From the NCBI RefSeq assembly GCF_024166365.1, contig NC_064822.1:106450823-106514822 (forward strand): a stretch of DNA of 64,000 nucleotides, read 5' to 3'. The notes beneath the pieces are model-generated. The model had not been told where the DNA came from. It made no database searches and saw nothing but the letters and a program-made list of their open reading frames with translations. Of this stretch, positions 11,510 through 23,398 are shown one piece after another. The first letter of the stretch is position 1; the number at the start of each line of letters is the position of its first letter. The DNA comes from Elephas maximus indicus. Its lineage: Eukaryota; Chordata; Mammalia; Proboscidea; Elephantidae. The translations under genes and the position numbers were made by a program.

Positions 11510-13393
11510 TTGTTTTTAGGTGCTGTCAAGTCGGTTCCAACTCATGGCGACCCTATGCATGACAGAATGAAACACTGCCCGGTCCTGCGCCGTTCTTGCA
11601 ATCATTGCTGTGCCTGAGCCCATTGTTCCAGCCACTGTGTCAATCCATCTGGTTGAGGGTCTTCCTCTTTTCTGCTGACCCTGTATTTTGGGAAGCATGA
11701 AGTCCTTCTCTAGGGACTGGTCCCTCCTAACAACATGTCCAAAGTATGTAAGACTCAGTCTCGCCATCCTTGCTTCTAAGGAGCATTCTGGTTGTACTTC
11801 TTCCAAGACAGATTTGTTTGTTCTTTTGGCAGTCCATGGTATATTCAATATTCTTTGCCAACACCACAATTCAAAGGCGTCAATTCTTCTTCGGTCTTCC
11901 TTATTTATTGTCCAGCTTTCACATGCATATGATGCAACTGAAAATACCATGGCCCGGGTCAGGCGCATCTTACTCTTCAAGGTGACATCTTTGCTCCTCA
12001 ACACTTTAAAGAGGTCCTTTGCAGCAGATTTGCCCAATGCAATGCATCTTTCAATTTCTTGACTGCCGCTTCCATGGGTGTTGATTGTGGATTCAAGTAA
12101 AATGAAATCCTTGACAACTTCAATATTTTCTCCGATTATCATGATGTTGCTTATTGGTCCAGTTGTGAGGACTTTTGTTTCCTTTATGTTGAGGTGTAAT
12201 CTATACTGGAGGCTGTGGTCTTTGATATTCATCAGTAAGTGCTTCAAGTCCTTTTCACTTTCAGCAAGCAAGGCTGTGTCATCTGCATAACGCAGGTTGT
12301 TAATGAGTCTTCCTCCCATCCCAATGCCCTGTTCTTCATATAGTCCAGCTTCTCAGATTATTTGTTCGGTTTACAGATTGAATAGGTATGGTGAAAGGAT
12401 ACAACCCTGACGCACACCTTTCCTGACTTTAAACCACTCAGTATGCACTTGTTTTGTCCAAACGACTGCCTCTTGATCTATGTGCAGGTTCCTCAGGAGC
12501 ACAATTAAGCGTTCTGGAACTCCCATTCTTCGCAATGCTATCCATAATTTGTTATGATCCACACAGTTGAATGTCTTTGCAGAGTCAATAAAACACAGGT
12601 AAACATCCTTCTGGTATGCTACCTTTTGAAATGGTTGAATGTCGACTAATTCTTTTTGGTATAATGACTCTGTGTATTCCTTCCATCTGCTTTTGATGCT
12701 TCCTGAGTCTTTTAATATTTTCCCCATAGAATCCTTCACTTTGCAGCTAGAGGCTTGAATTTTTTCTTTAGTTCTTTCAGCTTGAGGAATGCCAAGTGTG
12801 TTCTTCCCTTCTGGTTTTCTATCTCCAGCTCTTTGCACATGTCATTATAATACTTTGTAGTCTTGAGGTGCCCTTTGAAATCATCTGTTCAGTTCTTTCA
12901 CTTCATCATTTCTTCCTTTTGCTTTAAATGCTCAACATTTGAGAGCAAGTTTCAGAGTCTCCTCTGACATCCGTCTTGGTCTTTTCTTTCTTTCTTTCTT
13001 GTGTTTTCAATGACCTCTTGCTTCCTTCATGTATGATGTCATTCCACAACTTATCTGGTCTTTGGTCATTAGTGTTCAACGTGTCAAATCTATTCTTGAG
13101 ATGGTCTCTAAATTCAGGTGGGAGATACTCAAGGTCGTATTTTGGCTCTTGTGGACTTGCTCTGGTTTTTCAGCTTGAGCAATTGATGGTCTCTTCCACA
13201 GCTGTATTGATATTGAGTTTTTCCTTCGTCCCTTTCCACAGGTGTAGTCGGTTTGATTCCTGTGTGCTCCATCTGGCGAGGTCCATGTGTATAGTTGCTG
13301 TTTATGTTGGTAAAAAAAGATATTTGCAATGAAAAAGTCATTGGTCTTGCAAAATTCTCTCATTCAATCTTCTGCATTGTTTCTACCACCAAG
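11510..13393 (-). mobile_element. RTE-clade LINE, 5'-truncated, inserted in the ERV 3' LTR
   Basis: A non-LTR retrotransposon on the minus strand, about 1.9 kb of the usual 3.2 kb or so. In translation order: the C-terminal part of an APE-type endonuclease (13363-13076, NDFFIAN and LYTWTSPDGAHRNQTDY), reverse transcriptase N-terminal half (12838-12371, CFIDSAKTFNCVDH and GVRQGCILSPYLFN), then RT catalytic LRYADDTALLAES and C-terminal region (12319-11516, ending SWNRLDST). The three pieces are in different frames or separated by stops, so it is dead; the endonuclease start is missing. A 9-bp duplication flanks it (CCAAAATTG at 11501-11509, CCAAGATTG at 13394-13402, one mismatch). The 3' end carries a short CAA-type tail on its own strand and shares its terminal sequence with AfroSINEs, which this family is known to mobilise. 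Confidence 0.92.
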
Positions 13394-13402
13394 CCAAGAT
13401 TG

Positions 13403-13701
13403 GGGGAAGACTTTCAGAAGTGAGGGGCCCAAGCCTAAGATCCAGTTTGAGACACCCCCCTTTTTGGACTGAGCACGTGCAGACAATGGAACAGTCCCTG
13501 GAACATCTTCTTCAGCCCAGACCAATCAACGACCTTGCTCCTTTCCCCAGGACCCTGCCCCTAATAAATACTGTTTCAGCCATTGTTCACGGAGCCAGTG
13601 TGCTCCTTTGCTTGGCCAATCAAATAAAGCTTCTTCTTTGACTTTTACCCGTATTGTGCCTCTACAGCCATGCTGAGCAGACCTGGAGCAGTCCGGTTAC
13701 A
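13403..13701 (+). repeat. 3' LTR of the provirus, right part
   Basis: Resumes exactly where the left part stops (GGGGAAGACTTTCAGAAGTG) and ends GGTTACA. Confidence 0.85.
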
Positions 13702-15650
13702 CATCTATTTCTCAAGCATCTACTACATACCAGGCATAGAACGAGTGTAGCAGGTACAAGCAGAAATAAGATAAGCACAGCCCTTAACAGTAGCTGTTGT
13801 TTCTGTGCTTCCTTTTCCCACTAAATTATGAGATTCTCAATAAGGGAGATCATCTTATTTATCTTTGCATGCCTGGTGGTAGCAAATGCGAGAAATGTAG
13901 TAGATTCTCTGTCAATGTATTCTGTTTTTGAATATGTCATGGCTGTTTGGCAATAAAGAATAACAATTAAAATATTTCTGTTTCTATCTATGAACTTATT
14001 TCCAAACTATTTGAGCCTTATCTATCCTTAGAAACTGTTAATTCTACTGGAATCCAGATTTCTGGGTTCATGGAGTTGGGGTGACCCAGCCAGGCCATTT
14101 GCCTTTAGGTGTCCTTCTGAACCTTGAGCCTTTAAAGAACTGTTTTCCTAAAATCACCTTCAACTCAGACAATAGCCTAGTAAGCAGCTGAGTCATTGGG
14201 CTCTTTTGGAGAATTACAGTGACCTTCAGGAGACTCCCCTGCCCGGACCCCACTTATATAACCTGCTTTAACTATCTCCTCTTCAGAGCGCCTTCCTGAT
14301 ACTTTTGTATCTGGTCACTGTAAATATATTCTGTTACACTAATTTTTGGTATTTCTCTATACATTTAAGTTTTTAAGAATCCTAAAAAAAGATTCCTCTC
14401 TTGACTCTACTGGCCTTGTAAGCTGTAACTGTGATAAACTCTGGAATGCAGTGCTCAGGATGAAGGACTTATTACCTCAGCTGCTGGGAGTAGGACTGCT
14501 GCTGGCTCTTAGCCCTCAGCTGTCAGGTCATGCTCCCTTCCTGGACAGCCATATCCAGTGACTGATCTACATGGGGTTAAAGACTCAGCCTTCTCGCCCC
14601 AACTGGGAACATCTTTGAAGCTTGGGTGAGACTTTGTCCTGCATCATAGCTCAACTTCTCCTTCTGCTCAATCTTGCTTTCTTCTCTTCCCTTGGTGTTG
14701 ACTCCAAGATCATTTCCTAATAAACCTCCTGCTTCTGTCTCAGTGTTTGCTTCCCTCCTCCTTTCCGGTATCTGAAATCAGAGTTTCTCAAAGAAAATGA
14801 ACTGTATGTACTTTACTTCCTTACTATTTGTTTGTTTTTCCACTCTTTGTGAACCACTCTGAAAATTACTTTCTCATTGGCCAAATGAGATTGTCATCGG
14901 CTACCTACAGTCAGAACCAACTGACCCTTCAACCTTCTCTATATCTGAAATGTTATACCACACCTCCAACAACTCTTTTTTTAGCTTTCATCACACTATA
15001 CTCTCTGAGTAGTTCTCTGTGAACTGCTCTTTCTCTACTTCTTTCTTTTGCCACTTTTCTTCCTTCTACTCCTTAACTGTAGGCATTGCTTAGGTTTATT
15101 CCTTAGCCCTCCTCTAAGTCTACACACTCGGCAGTTTCAATGAATAATACCTGCATTAGAGACATTCATTTGTCAGGGCAGAGTAACGGAAAGAACAAAC
15201 TCTTAGGGGTAAAACAGACTTGAATTCCAGACCCAGCCAGCTGGGAAATTGTAGGCAAGTTACTAAATCTTTTTGTTTCACTACTTTGTCTGTGAAATGG
15301 GAATGCTGCCAGCCTCATAGGGATACTCCCTGTGTTTTTAGTCCCCCAAATGCACTATGCTCTCACTTGCCTTCCTGTCTTTTCTCATGCTGTGCATGTG
15401 TTGGAACATTCTTGCCCGTTCTACCCTCTGCCTTACTCGTATTCACTGCTGAGGTCTTGGCTTAGATGTTCCTTTCTCCAGGAAGCCTTTCCTGACCCTA
15501 ATGGCTGAGTGGGGAATGCCTTCTGTGTCGCACTATAATACCCTATACTGTATTCTTCCTTTTTCCATAGCACTGTCCCACTGAATTGTGTTTGCTGTTT
15601 ATTTGTCTATATCTCTCCTTGAGGGTCAGGACTTTGTCCTATTCACTGAT
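13702..15650. other. Spacer with MIR remnant and possible LTR debris
   Basis: About 15180-15330 resembles MIR (GCAAGTTACTAAATCTTTTTG, GTCTGTGAAATGGGAA). An AATAAA at 14719-14724 within LTR-like pyrimidine-rich sequence may be an old LTR end. No gene seen. Confidence 0.4.
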
Positions 15651-15651
15651 T

Positions 15652-16655
15652 GTAAAAAAATGTCACCAACTGTAAAATAGTGTGGTGGCAGCATTTGACC
15701 TTCTGTAACTTCACAAGGGTGAAGGAGAATCAAGATCAACAGCCCAAGGCTAATTCCTTTGAAGTAGAGGTCAGACATATCTTTACCCTCCAACCTTTTT
15801 ACCAATTCTGATATGAGCCTTCCTTCCCACAGCACTCTCTACTTCTCTACAGGGCTCAATAATTCATTGCAATGGCCACACAGAACTCACAGACCATGCT
15901 CACAGTTGTGGGGTTTATTAGGGTAGTAGCAGGACCTGGAATTATTCAGGATACAGTTCTTCAATCAGGACAGCTTCTCAGCTGTGCCCAAAGGCAGGCC
16001 TCTCTCTGGCTGTCAGCATCTCAGCCCTTGGCCTCTCCAATCTCTTGTTCCTAATGGGCCTCTTGGGCCAGCCCAGCCCATCCACTGCCCTTCTCAGGCA
16101 AGTGTTACAAAGCTCTTTAGCTCCACCAACAAGTACCCAGGGACACCGAAATCTGCCAGTAAGCCTCAACCCAGAGGCACTCAGCTCTCTCCCTCCATGA
16201 GTCAGCACACCCACTGTAACTGCCTTGCTCCATCCTGGCCCACTGAGCTGTCTCATGCTAGTCTCCTGGTTCTGCTGCTGCCATTTCTGTGCCTGTTCTT
16301 CTCACTGTCTTGTGCTGTCTCTGGTGTTACAGCTGTCTGTCTCCTGCATCTAGGAGATTCTCAGTGCAGAGATCCTGGGTCCAAAGGATGTGTCCCACTT
16401 TCATCTCTTCTTCTTGGTCGTAGTGAGAGCCCACCTGTCCACCTCTGGGATTACTCATTTTAAATACAACTTACTTTTATGATCCCACCCCCACAAGTGT
16501 GCCATGCACCTTATTTGCATTATCAGCAAGCTGTCCAATCCCTTGATGGGCTACAAGCATCTTATTTGCATAGTCCCACTCAATGTTTTGGTGGAAGTTA
16601 CAAGACCATGGTGAGAAAGGCCATTTAAAAGTGATTCATTGCACGACACTGATGT
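15652..16655 (-). repeat. Possible LTR-like element (minus orientation)
   Basis: On the minus strand the stretch has an AATAAA (TTTATT at 15915-15920) and an overall layout suggesting an old LTR. No family assigned and no target duplication seen. Confidence 0.35.
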
Positions 16656-16659
16656 AGCC

Positions 16660-17275
16660 CCAGGAAAGCCACCAAGGCCAGCACTAAGTCTTCCTGCACT
16701 TCCACGGCACTATTTCATCTTCGTGGTGAAGACTCCCAAATGTCACTCTCTTGCAGTCTCTCTCCCTGAGGTACAACTGCCTGTCAGGCTTCCTCCCTGG
16801 CTCTCCAGCCAGAACATCAAAACTGGTATATCCCAAACCATACTCCTCCTGACCCAAACCATCTTCTTCTTATAACTTCCTATTTTCCCGGTTACTGGGA
16901 CTTCAAACCTGGAAGTTGTTACTGACTCCTTGTTCTTCCTGACATCCAATAATGCCAGTTACTGTGGAGTCTACCTAGACAAGGCCAGTTGTCCTTTTCT
17001 TTCTATATCCACTGCCAGTGTCATCTTTAGGCCTCCACTCCACTTATCTGGACAACTGCAACTCCCACTGATGAATCTGATCATTTCCCTTTCCCCTCAG
17101 ATACTTTCAGTAGTTCCCTATTGTAAAGGAGAAGGAAAGGGAAGAGAGCTCACATTATTGAGTGCCTACCTTAAATGTAGAATAGACTTTTCATCTGGCA
17201 TTTAAGGTTTCCAACACCGTGGTTCCAGCCTACTCTCCATCTCATCTTTCCCACACATCAGTCTCCTTGTCTTAG
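16660..17275. other. Spacer, nothing recognised
   Basis: No convincing coding sequence or repeat family identified. Confidence 0.4.
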
Positions 17276-17278
17276 TTC

Positions 17279-17434
17279 CCTACCCATTGCCGTCAAGTCA
17301 GTTCCAACTGACAGTGACTCTATAGGACAGAGTAGAACAGCCCCATAGGGTTTCCAAGGAGCTGCTGGTGGATTCAAACTGCCGACCTTTTGGTTAGCAG
17401 CCAAGTTCTTTAACCACTGTGCCACGAGGGCCCC
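17279..17434 (-). repeat. AfroSINE, near full length
   Basis: The plus strand reads the reverse of the element, from CCATTGCCGTCAAGTCAGTT to TTAACCACTGTGCCACGAGG. Confidence 0.95.
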
Positions 17435-17863
17435 GTAGCCTTCTAGTGCTGCTATGACATACATAGCACAAACACCTTTTCTTGGAGGCCAACAGATGTT
17501 TGAAACCGAGTAGCTCCATTGGCTTGTTTCCTGCCTGTAGAATTACAGGAGGCAGACAGACAGCTTTCCTTTGTATCGTCCTGTCTGTATCCCTTTCAGT
17601 CTAAGCCAACAGGATTTACACTGAGGTGGTTGATTAGATCCATCAGTCACAGGCCTAATCTCTTCAGCAAAAGATTGTGTAGTCACACCCTTGGTGAAAG
17701 TTCTAGGACAGGCTTCCTTAGTTTCTAAAACAGAATTTCCCAAATCTTTAAGTTCTAGGTTTTTTTTGCACAATTGATTAAAAACAAAACATTTTACTGT
17801 GTCTTGGTGAAAGGTTACACAGCAAATTAGGTTCTAGTTTAACAATTTCTATCCATATTGTTC

Positions 17864-18070
17864 AAGGAACCCTAGTGGTACAGTGGGTAAGCTCTCAGGT
17901 GCTAACTGAAAAGTAGCTGACGGTTTGAACCCACCAGCCACTCCGCAGGAGAAAGATGTGGCAGTCTCTTTCTGTAAAGAGTACAGCCTTGGAAACCATA
18001 TGAGGCAGTTCTACTCTGTCCTACAGGGTCGCTATGAGTTAGAATTGGCTGGGCTCGACAGCTATGGGTA
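17864..18070 (+). repeat. AfroSINE, longer subtype, nested in L1
   Basis: Head AAGGAACCCTAGTGGTACAG, then the extra GGAGAAAGATGTGGCAGTCT block that marks the longer subtype, then the GGTCGCTATGAGTTAGAATT tail. Confidence 0.92.
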
Positions 18071-18091
18071 AACATACTGTTCAGTGACATT

Positions 18092-18611
18092 AAGAAAAAG
18101 GTCCCCAGGTTGCAGAAAATTCCACTGCCTCAAGCAGCTTGCTTGGCACGCACCGGGTAGCTTTACATTAAAACCGTGGTTCCCCTCTACTTAACTGCTG
18201 CCCAAAACTAGAGGAAATTGGCAGAAACCGGTTTAGGCACCATGTTGACATTCAAGATAACCTTTCAGCTCATTAAGTATCTCATACATGGTAACTTCCC
18301 CACCTCTGGGTGGAGTTGAACCACTATTTTCTGAACATGCGATAAATGAAGTTATATGTAAACCCCATTGTGCCTGTGTAGTATGATCAAGAATGTTGCT
18401 GATGTAACTTGTATAAACTTACTACTTGTAAACCCCTTAAAAGTAACCTTCCCCTTCATCCTTGCTGAGCAGTCTTAGTGACAGCAGCCCCAACTGTTCC
18501 TTTTCTTGCACAATGAAATAAAGGTGCTTTTCTACTCTCCTACCTTGGTCTCTCATTTATTAGCTAAGACGAGTCACATCAAGCAGAACCTGGGGTTTCC
18601 ACCCAACAACA
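18092..18611 (+). repeat. LTR-like insertion in L1 with 5-bp duplication
   Basis: About 520 bp with a polyadenylation signal AATAAA (18519-18524) followed by a T-rich tail and a CA end. It is flanked by ACATT at 18087-18091 and 18612-18616, and L1 sequence continues uninterrupted across it. Likely a solo LTR of an old endogenous retrovirus; family not assigned. Confidence 0.6.
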
Positions 18612-19222
18612 ACATTGGTTACATTTTCCACGTTGTGTCAACATTCTCATTGTTTCCATTCTGGTAGTTTTATTTCCATTAATCTGTACAGTTCATTTTT
18701 AAGTCTATCTCTTTCCTCCTGCATTTTACTATAAGTTTCAAGGAGAAGCCACCCTACCCCTTTAAGATCTTGCTTAGAAATTTCCTCAGCTAACTATCCA
18801 AGCTTATCACTCACAAGTTCTACTTTCCACCAAACATTTGAAAATAATTCAGACAAATGTCTTTGCCACCTTATAAAATGGATCGCCTTTCCTCCGTTGT
18901 CCAATCATGTGTTCAACATCTCCTTTTAGAGCTTCACTAGAAACACATTTAATGTCCACATTTCTAGTAACATTCTGTTCATGGCAGTAGAAGCGTTTTC
19001 TACAGGATTCCTTATTTCTTTCTGAGCCTTCGTCAGAATTGCTCTGAATGTCCATAACTCTACCAACAATCTCTTCAAGGCAATCAAGGCTCTTACTATC
19101 AAGCACATCAGAATTCCTCCAGCCTCTACCTATTTTTTTTTCTACCTATTACCCAATTCCCAAACCACTTCCACATTTTAGGTATTTGTTAGGGCAGCAC
19201 CTCACTTCTTGGTATCAATTTC

Positions 19223-19707
19223 TGTTTTAGTTTCCTAATGCTACTATAACACACTTTAAAGCCACAAGTGGGTGGCTTTAAAAAAGAGAAATTTATTTTC
19301 TTATCGTTCAGGAGGCTAGAAATGCTAATTCACAGCCTTGGTTCTAAGGGAAGGCTCTCTTTCTGTCAGCTCAGGGGAAAGAGCCTTATCTCTTTCAGCT
19401 TCTATAGCCTCAGCATTCCCTAGTTCCTATCTCTCTCTCTCCTGCCCCCCATCCCCTACCCTACCACCCACCTTCACCCCCCAACACTCTGTGCTTGCTT
19501 ATCTCTGTGTCTATAAATCCCAAAATGCTCTGTCATTGACTGGGTTCTGACTATAACTCAGAGTGATTAGAATTAGAACCCACCCTCCTTAATTATGATC
19601 TAATTAACACAACAAAGAAAACCCTATCTCCAAACAGGATTACATCTACAGGTATAGGGGTTAGGATTCCAACACATATTTTGAGGGGACACAGTTCAAT
19701 CCATACA
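19223..19707 (-). repeat. MaLR-type LTR (ERVL-MaLR), minus
   Basis: The plus strand shows the reverse of a MaLR LTR: GTTTCCTAATGCTACTATAA at one end and ACACAGTTCAATCCATACA at the other, the mirror of the TATGGATTGAATTGTGT start seen at 19834, 30023 and 30613. Confidence 0.8.
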
Positions 19708-19833
19708 CGCCCTGCTTCCTGAACATACCCTGGGCTTTCCTGACCTTGTGCCTTGGCTTCTGCTGTTACCTCCATCCACGTTTTCTGTCTACTTTTCAAG
19801 ACCTAGTTCAAATGCCACCTCCTCCTTGAAGCC

Positions 19834-20350
19834 TGTTATGGATTGAATTGTGTCCCCTAATACTATGTGTTATAAATCCTACCTTCCTGGTGGCACAGTG
19901 GTTAAGAGCTCGGCAGTTCAAATCCACCAGCTGTTCCTTGGAAACCCTATGGGGCAGTTCTACCCTGTCCTAAAGGGTCACTAAGAGTTGGACTGGACTG
20001 CAATGCCTGTAATTATAATCCCACTTGGGAATGGGTTGTCTTTGTTATGTTAATGAGACAGAATTAGTGCTGAGTGTGTCTTAAATCAATCTGAGATACA
20101 AAAGAGATTAAACAAGCAAGCGAAAGAAGCAGAGATGGGGGAAGAAGAAAGCCAAGCCACACGAAGATTGCCAAGGAGCAGAAGAAGCTCAAAAGCTCCA
20201 GAGCCAACAGAGAGAGAGAGAAACTTCTCCTAGAGCTGGCAGTCTGAATTCAGACTTCTAGCCTCCTAAACCGTGAAAACATAAATTTCTCTTTGTTAAA
20301 GCCATACACTTGTGGTATTTCTCTTCTAGCAGCACTAGATGACTAAAACA
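19834..20350 (+). repeat. MaLR-type LTR with an AfroSINE inserted
   Basis: Starts TGTTATGGATTGAATTGTGT and ends GCACTAGATGACTAAAACA. Near-identical ends and interior to the LTR at 30613. An AfroSINE (19882-20010) interrupts it. Confidence 0.88.
19882..20010 (+). repeat. AfroSINE nested in MaLR LTR
   Basis: TTCCTGGTGGCACAGTGGTT through GGGTCACTAAGAGTTGGACT; the last part of the tail is short. Confidence 0.92.
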
Positions 20351-20369
20351 AATACGTAAGGAAGCAGCC

Positions 20370-20560
20370 GTGGAGCCAGAGACTAGGCTTTGGGTTTAGA
20401 GTCCATCAGAGATCTCACTCTGCCATTTACTACATCTATTACGTGACACTGAATTAAGTGCTTAATTTCTCTGTGCTTCAGTTTAATCGACTAAAAGAAT
20501 AACATAATTGTGTTAAAAGTAAGTGATTCACGTATATACGAGATTATTTTTGCAAACGAT
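20370..20560 (+). repeat. MIR SINE remnant
   Basis: Shows the MIR layout: GAGTCCATCAGAGATC, then the TCTGTGCTTCAGTTTAATCG block of the MIR core and 3' part. Confidence 0.55.
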
Positions 20561-21349
20561 AAAAATTTTCAGTTTTAGGATAAAACCTGCATACGTTAAT
20601 AACGAAAATGTGAAAGTGAATGCAGCACAAATAATATAGCTTTTTTCTTTTGTTTATTGGTTGCTAGTGGTAGAAACCCAATTCAAACAGATTATATGCT
20701 CAAAGGGACTTTAATTGCTCACATGACTAGAAAACACAACTGCACAGCTAACTTTGGGCAGGGCTGGATCTGGAGACCCAAATACGATCATCGAGCCACT
20801 GTCCACTTGTCTTCTCTTTGTGCCTCTCTCTTAGTCTTTGGGCTCTGCTTCGGTCTCGGTAATGGTTTCATCCTCAGGCAGTTTCTCCCTGCACAGTAGA
20901 ATGATGGCCACCAGCTGCTTTATGTTGACGTGACCCTCGCAGGTAAAGAAATCCAGCAAAAGTCCAGGGACGGCTTTTCTGATAGACTAGCTTGCGTCAT
21001 GAGTCATGTCCTAAGCCAAAAACAGTGGCCTAGGGGTGCCTGGGACACAAGCTGACCCTTGGAGCTAAGGAATGGGACCAGTCCTACTTGAGGCATCCGA
21101 CTGAGCATAAGTTTTGTTGGGGGGTCTTCTCAAGGGTGGGGTCAGAGATTCAAAATGACTGAGTGTCTACACTTAAATGGGGTTAATTTAGGAAGACTTT
21201 TTGGAGTCTTAGATGATATTCACCTTGCTGTTAGTCTCTTCTGTTTTGTTTAATTTCATCATGTACCATTAGAGTAAGGACACACAAACACATGTGTTGG
21301 TTTCATCTCATTTCACTCATTTAACAAATGCATTATTTATTGAGAGCCT
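20561..21349. other. Spacer, nothing recognised
   Basis: No gene or repeat family that I can name. Confidence 0.4.
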
Positions 21350-21670
21350 GCTTTGTACTTGGAGATCTGAGTTTGATTGCCGGCCAATACACCTCATGCA
21401 TTGCCACTACCCGTCTGTCAGTGGAGGCTTTAGTGTTGCTCTGATGCTGAACAGGTTTCAGGGGAGCTTACAGACTGAGATGGACTAGGAAGAGAGGCCA
21501 AGCTATCTGCTTCCAAAAATCATCTGATAAAAACCCTGCGGATCACAAGGGTCCAATCCACAGGTGATCACAGGGAAGGTGCAGGACCAGGCATCGTTTT
21601 GTTCCGTTGCGCACAGAATCGCCACCATGGCTCACCATGAGTTGGAGTAGACTCAGTGGCAGCTAACCAC
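21350..21670 (+). repeat. AfroSINE-related composite element
   Basis: Contains AAGCTATCTGCTTCCAAAAA and ends in CACCATGAGTTGGAGTAGAC followed by CAGTGGCAGCTAACCAC, the tail typical of the RTE/AfroSINE group, but the front half differs from the copies elsewhere. Confidence 0.55.
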
Positions 21671-22330
21671 AATGACTATATGCCTGGCACTGTTCTAGGC
21701 ACTGGGATATAGCAATATTAAAACATACAAAAGTCTCTGCTCTCAGAGAACTTCTATTCTGTGGGAAGACAGATACTTAACAAATAAGTCAATAATTGTG
21801 CGACCAAAAAAAAAAAACCCTTTGGCATTGAGTCATTCCAACTCGTAGCAACCCTATATGACAGAGTAGAACTGCCTCATAAGATTTCCAAAGAGGGGCT
21901 GGTGGATTTGAACTACCGATCTTCTGGTTAGCAGCCAAACTCTTAACCACTGTGCCACCAAAGCTCCAAATATGTGCCAAACAAACCCGTTGCCGTGGAG
22001 TCAATTGCGACAAGGAGTGATAAACTGGATAAAATAAATAAAGCAAGGTAAGGAGGAGCAGGAGTTAGACGAGGGAGATAAGGACTACTTCAGAGGGGAT
22101 GGTTAGGGAGAACCTCCATCCCATCAGTGACTTTGAAGCATAAAGCAGACTGAAGTGAGGGAGCATGTCACATGGATATGTATGCAGGTGATGAACTTCC
22201 AGGTAGAGAGGGCACAGCAAGTGCAAAGACCCTGAGATAGCGCCAATAGCAACCCCTTGGAGTCACACACATGCCTTTACTGACATGTATATATGAATGT
22301 CTTAACCCTTTATTTTCCTACAATGATATT
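21671..22330 (+). repeat. L2 LINE 3' remnant, split by an AfroSINE
   Basis: TATGCCTGGCACTGTTCTAG and CTTCTATTCTGTGGGAAGAC, then after the SINE the GTGCAAAGACCCTGAGATAG block are characteristic L2 3' sequence. Confidence 0.6.
21812..21975 (-). repeat. AfroSINE, near full length
   Basis: Reverse of the element on the plus strand, from TTGGCATTGAGTCATTCCAA to CTTAACCACTGTGCCACCAA. A second partial tail (AACCCGTTGCCGTGGAGTCA) follows at 21985-22020. Confidence 0.92.
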
Positions 22331-22334
22331 AAAC

Positions 22335-23395
22335 TGAAAAAGCCTTGAGGTCTTCTTAATATTGATTCAGTGAAGTTAGACACTTCTGAACCAAGCTGAG
22401 TGTGCAAACGTGCTTAGACTGAGAGTACCTTGAAGGTAAGGGCTTCCTCTCCCCTGTGGGAGCTGAACCCAGTGGAAGCTCAGCAAATGGTGCTGGCAGA
22501 ATAATGGGTATGCACTGCAGTGAGGATCAACCCAGACGGTAGGGATGGGGTGGCCCTGCCCATGTTGGGCGGGGAGACGATCTCTCCAGGAGTTTCCTTA
22601 ACTCTGTCCTTTTGCTCTAATTGCTGTGGACGTGCCAGGCGGCACAAAGTGGCTCCTGAGGGTGGTTCTTGCTGATGCTGGGTAAAGGTCCCCTTATTCA
22701 GAGACAAGGACTAACACAAAGTAAAAATTCCTCTGATCTCAAGCCTTAGCAAAGGTTATGTTGCCCCAGAGAGGAAAAAACTTAGGGTGGGACACGTGTG
22801 TGGAGGGTGGAAGGGGGTAGGGGAGTCAGAAGGCAAGGGACCCGCCCTCTCTAATTGATCAGGTGAGTTTTCCTGGATTTGGAACCTGATGTCAGTGGGT
22901 TTATAACCAGTTCCCACTAGGCCCTGCTTGTCACTCTGTGATGTCCTTATCCTGAAATTGTACTGACCTCTGACATGTTTGATGTTAATTCTTTACTGTC
23001 TACAGTAGTTCTAGATTGGTTTACTGTTTTCATTGTCATATGGATATTTCCCTTGCTTCTCTGTTTATATTAATTTTCATAGACTGTACATTCTTAGACC
23101 GTGTTCATGACAATACATTCTAAATTTATTTGTGTCTACCCTAATTGCCCCTTGTAAGCAGGCACTTGACAAAGGCTTTTTGATGATGATTAGAACTGCA
23201 ATGATCACAGTACTCTAGAAACTAAAGGCTACTTCTTATAATCTTGAAATATCGCTTCTCTGAAGATGTTAACCGTCTCTCTTACACGTCTCTCACAAAG
23301 TGGTTTCAGTTGGAGTCTCCTGAAAGCCCTTTCAGTTTAATGGTCAGGACTTCGAATGGGTTCATTCCAGTTAGACCCTCTGCTGAGAATTTGCG
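22335..23395. other. Spacer, nothing recognised
   Basis: No supported feature. Confidence 0.4.
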
Positions 23396-23398
23396 GCT

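Larger units (their letters stand above)
7159..13701 (+). mobile_element. Endogenous retrovirus, class I (gammaretrovirus-like), decayed, interrupted by an RTE LINE
   Basis: A fossil provirus with paired LTRs: 5' LTR 7159-7760 and a 3' LTR split into 11223-11509 and 13403-13701. Between them, in order, are a Gag-like start with an MGN N-terminus near 8152, integrase-like sequence (about 9340-9935, resembling the C-terminal region of class I integrases), an Env-like segment from about 10140 with a Cys-rich Asn-glycosylation-rich stretch near 10450-10640, and a transmembrane-type anchor and cytoplasmic tail near 10930-11149. A polypurine tract (11203-11222) precedes the 3' LTR. The interior is far shorter than a full provirus and thoroughly broken, with many disruptions in every gene. 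The LTRs differ by roughly a tenth by hand count, suggesting an age of tens of millions of years. No clean target duplication was seen. Confidence 0.85.
17755..18760 (-). repeat. L1 3' end (minus), interrupted by an AfroSINE and an LTR-like insertion
   Basis: Segments 17755-17863, 18071-18091 and 18612-18760 together align with the reverse of the L1 3' UTR seen at 24200 and 36110 (TGTCTTGGTGAAAGGTTACA, then TTCAGTGACATT, then GGTTACATTTTCCACGTTGT). The breaks are explained by the two nested insertions listed separately. Confidence 0.75.
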
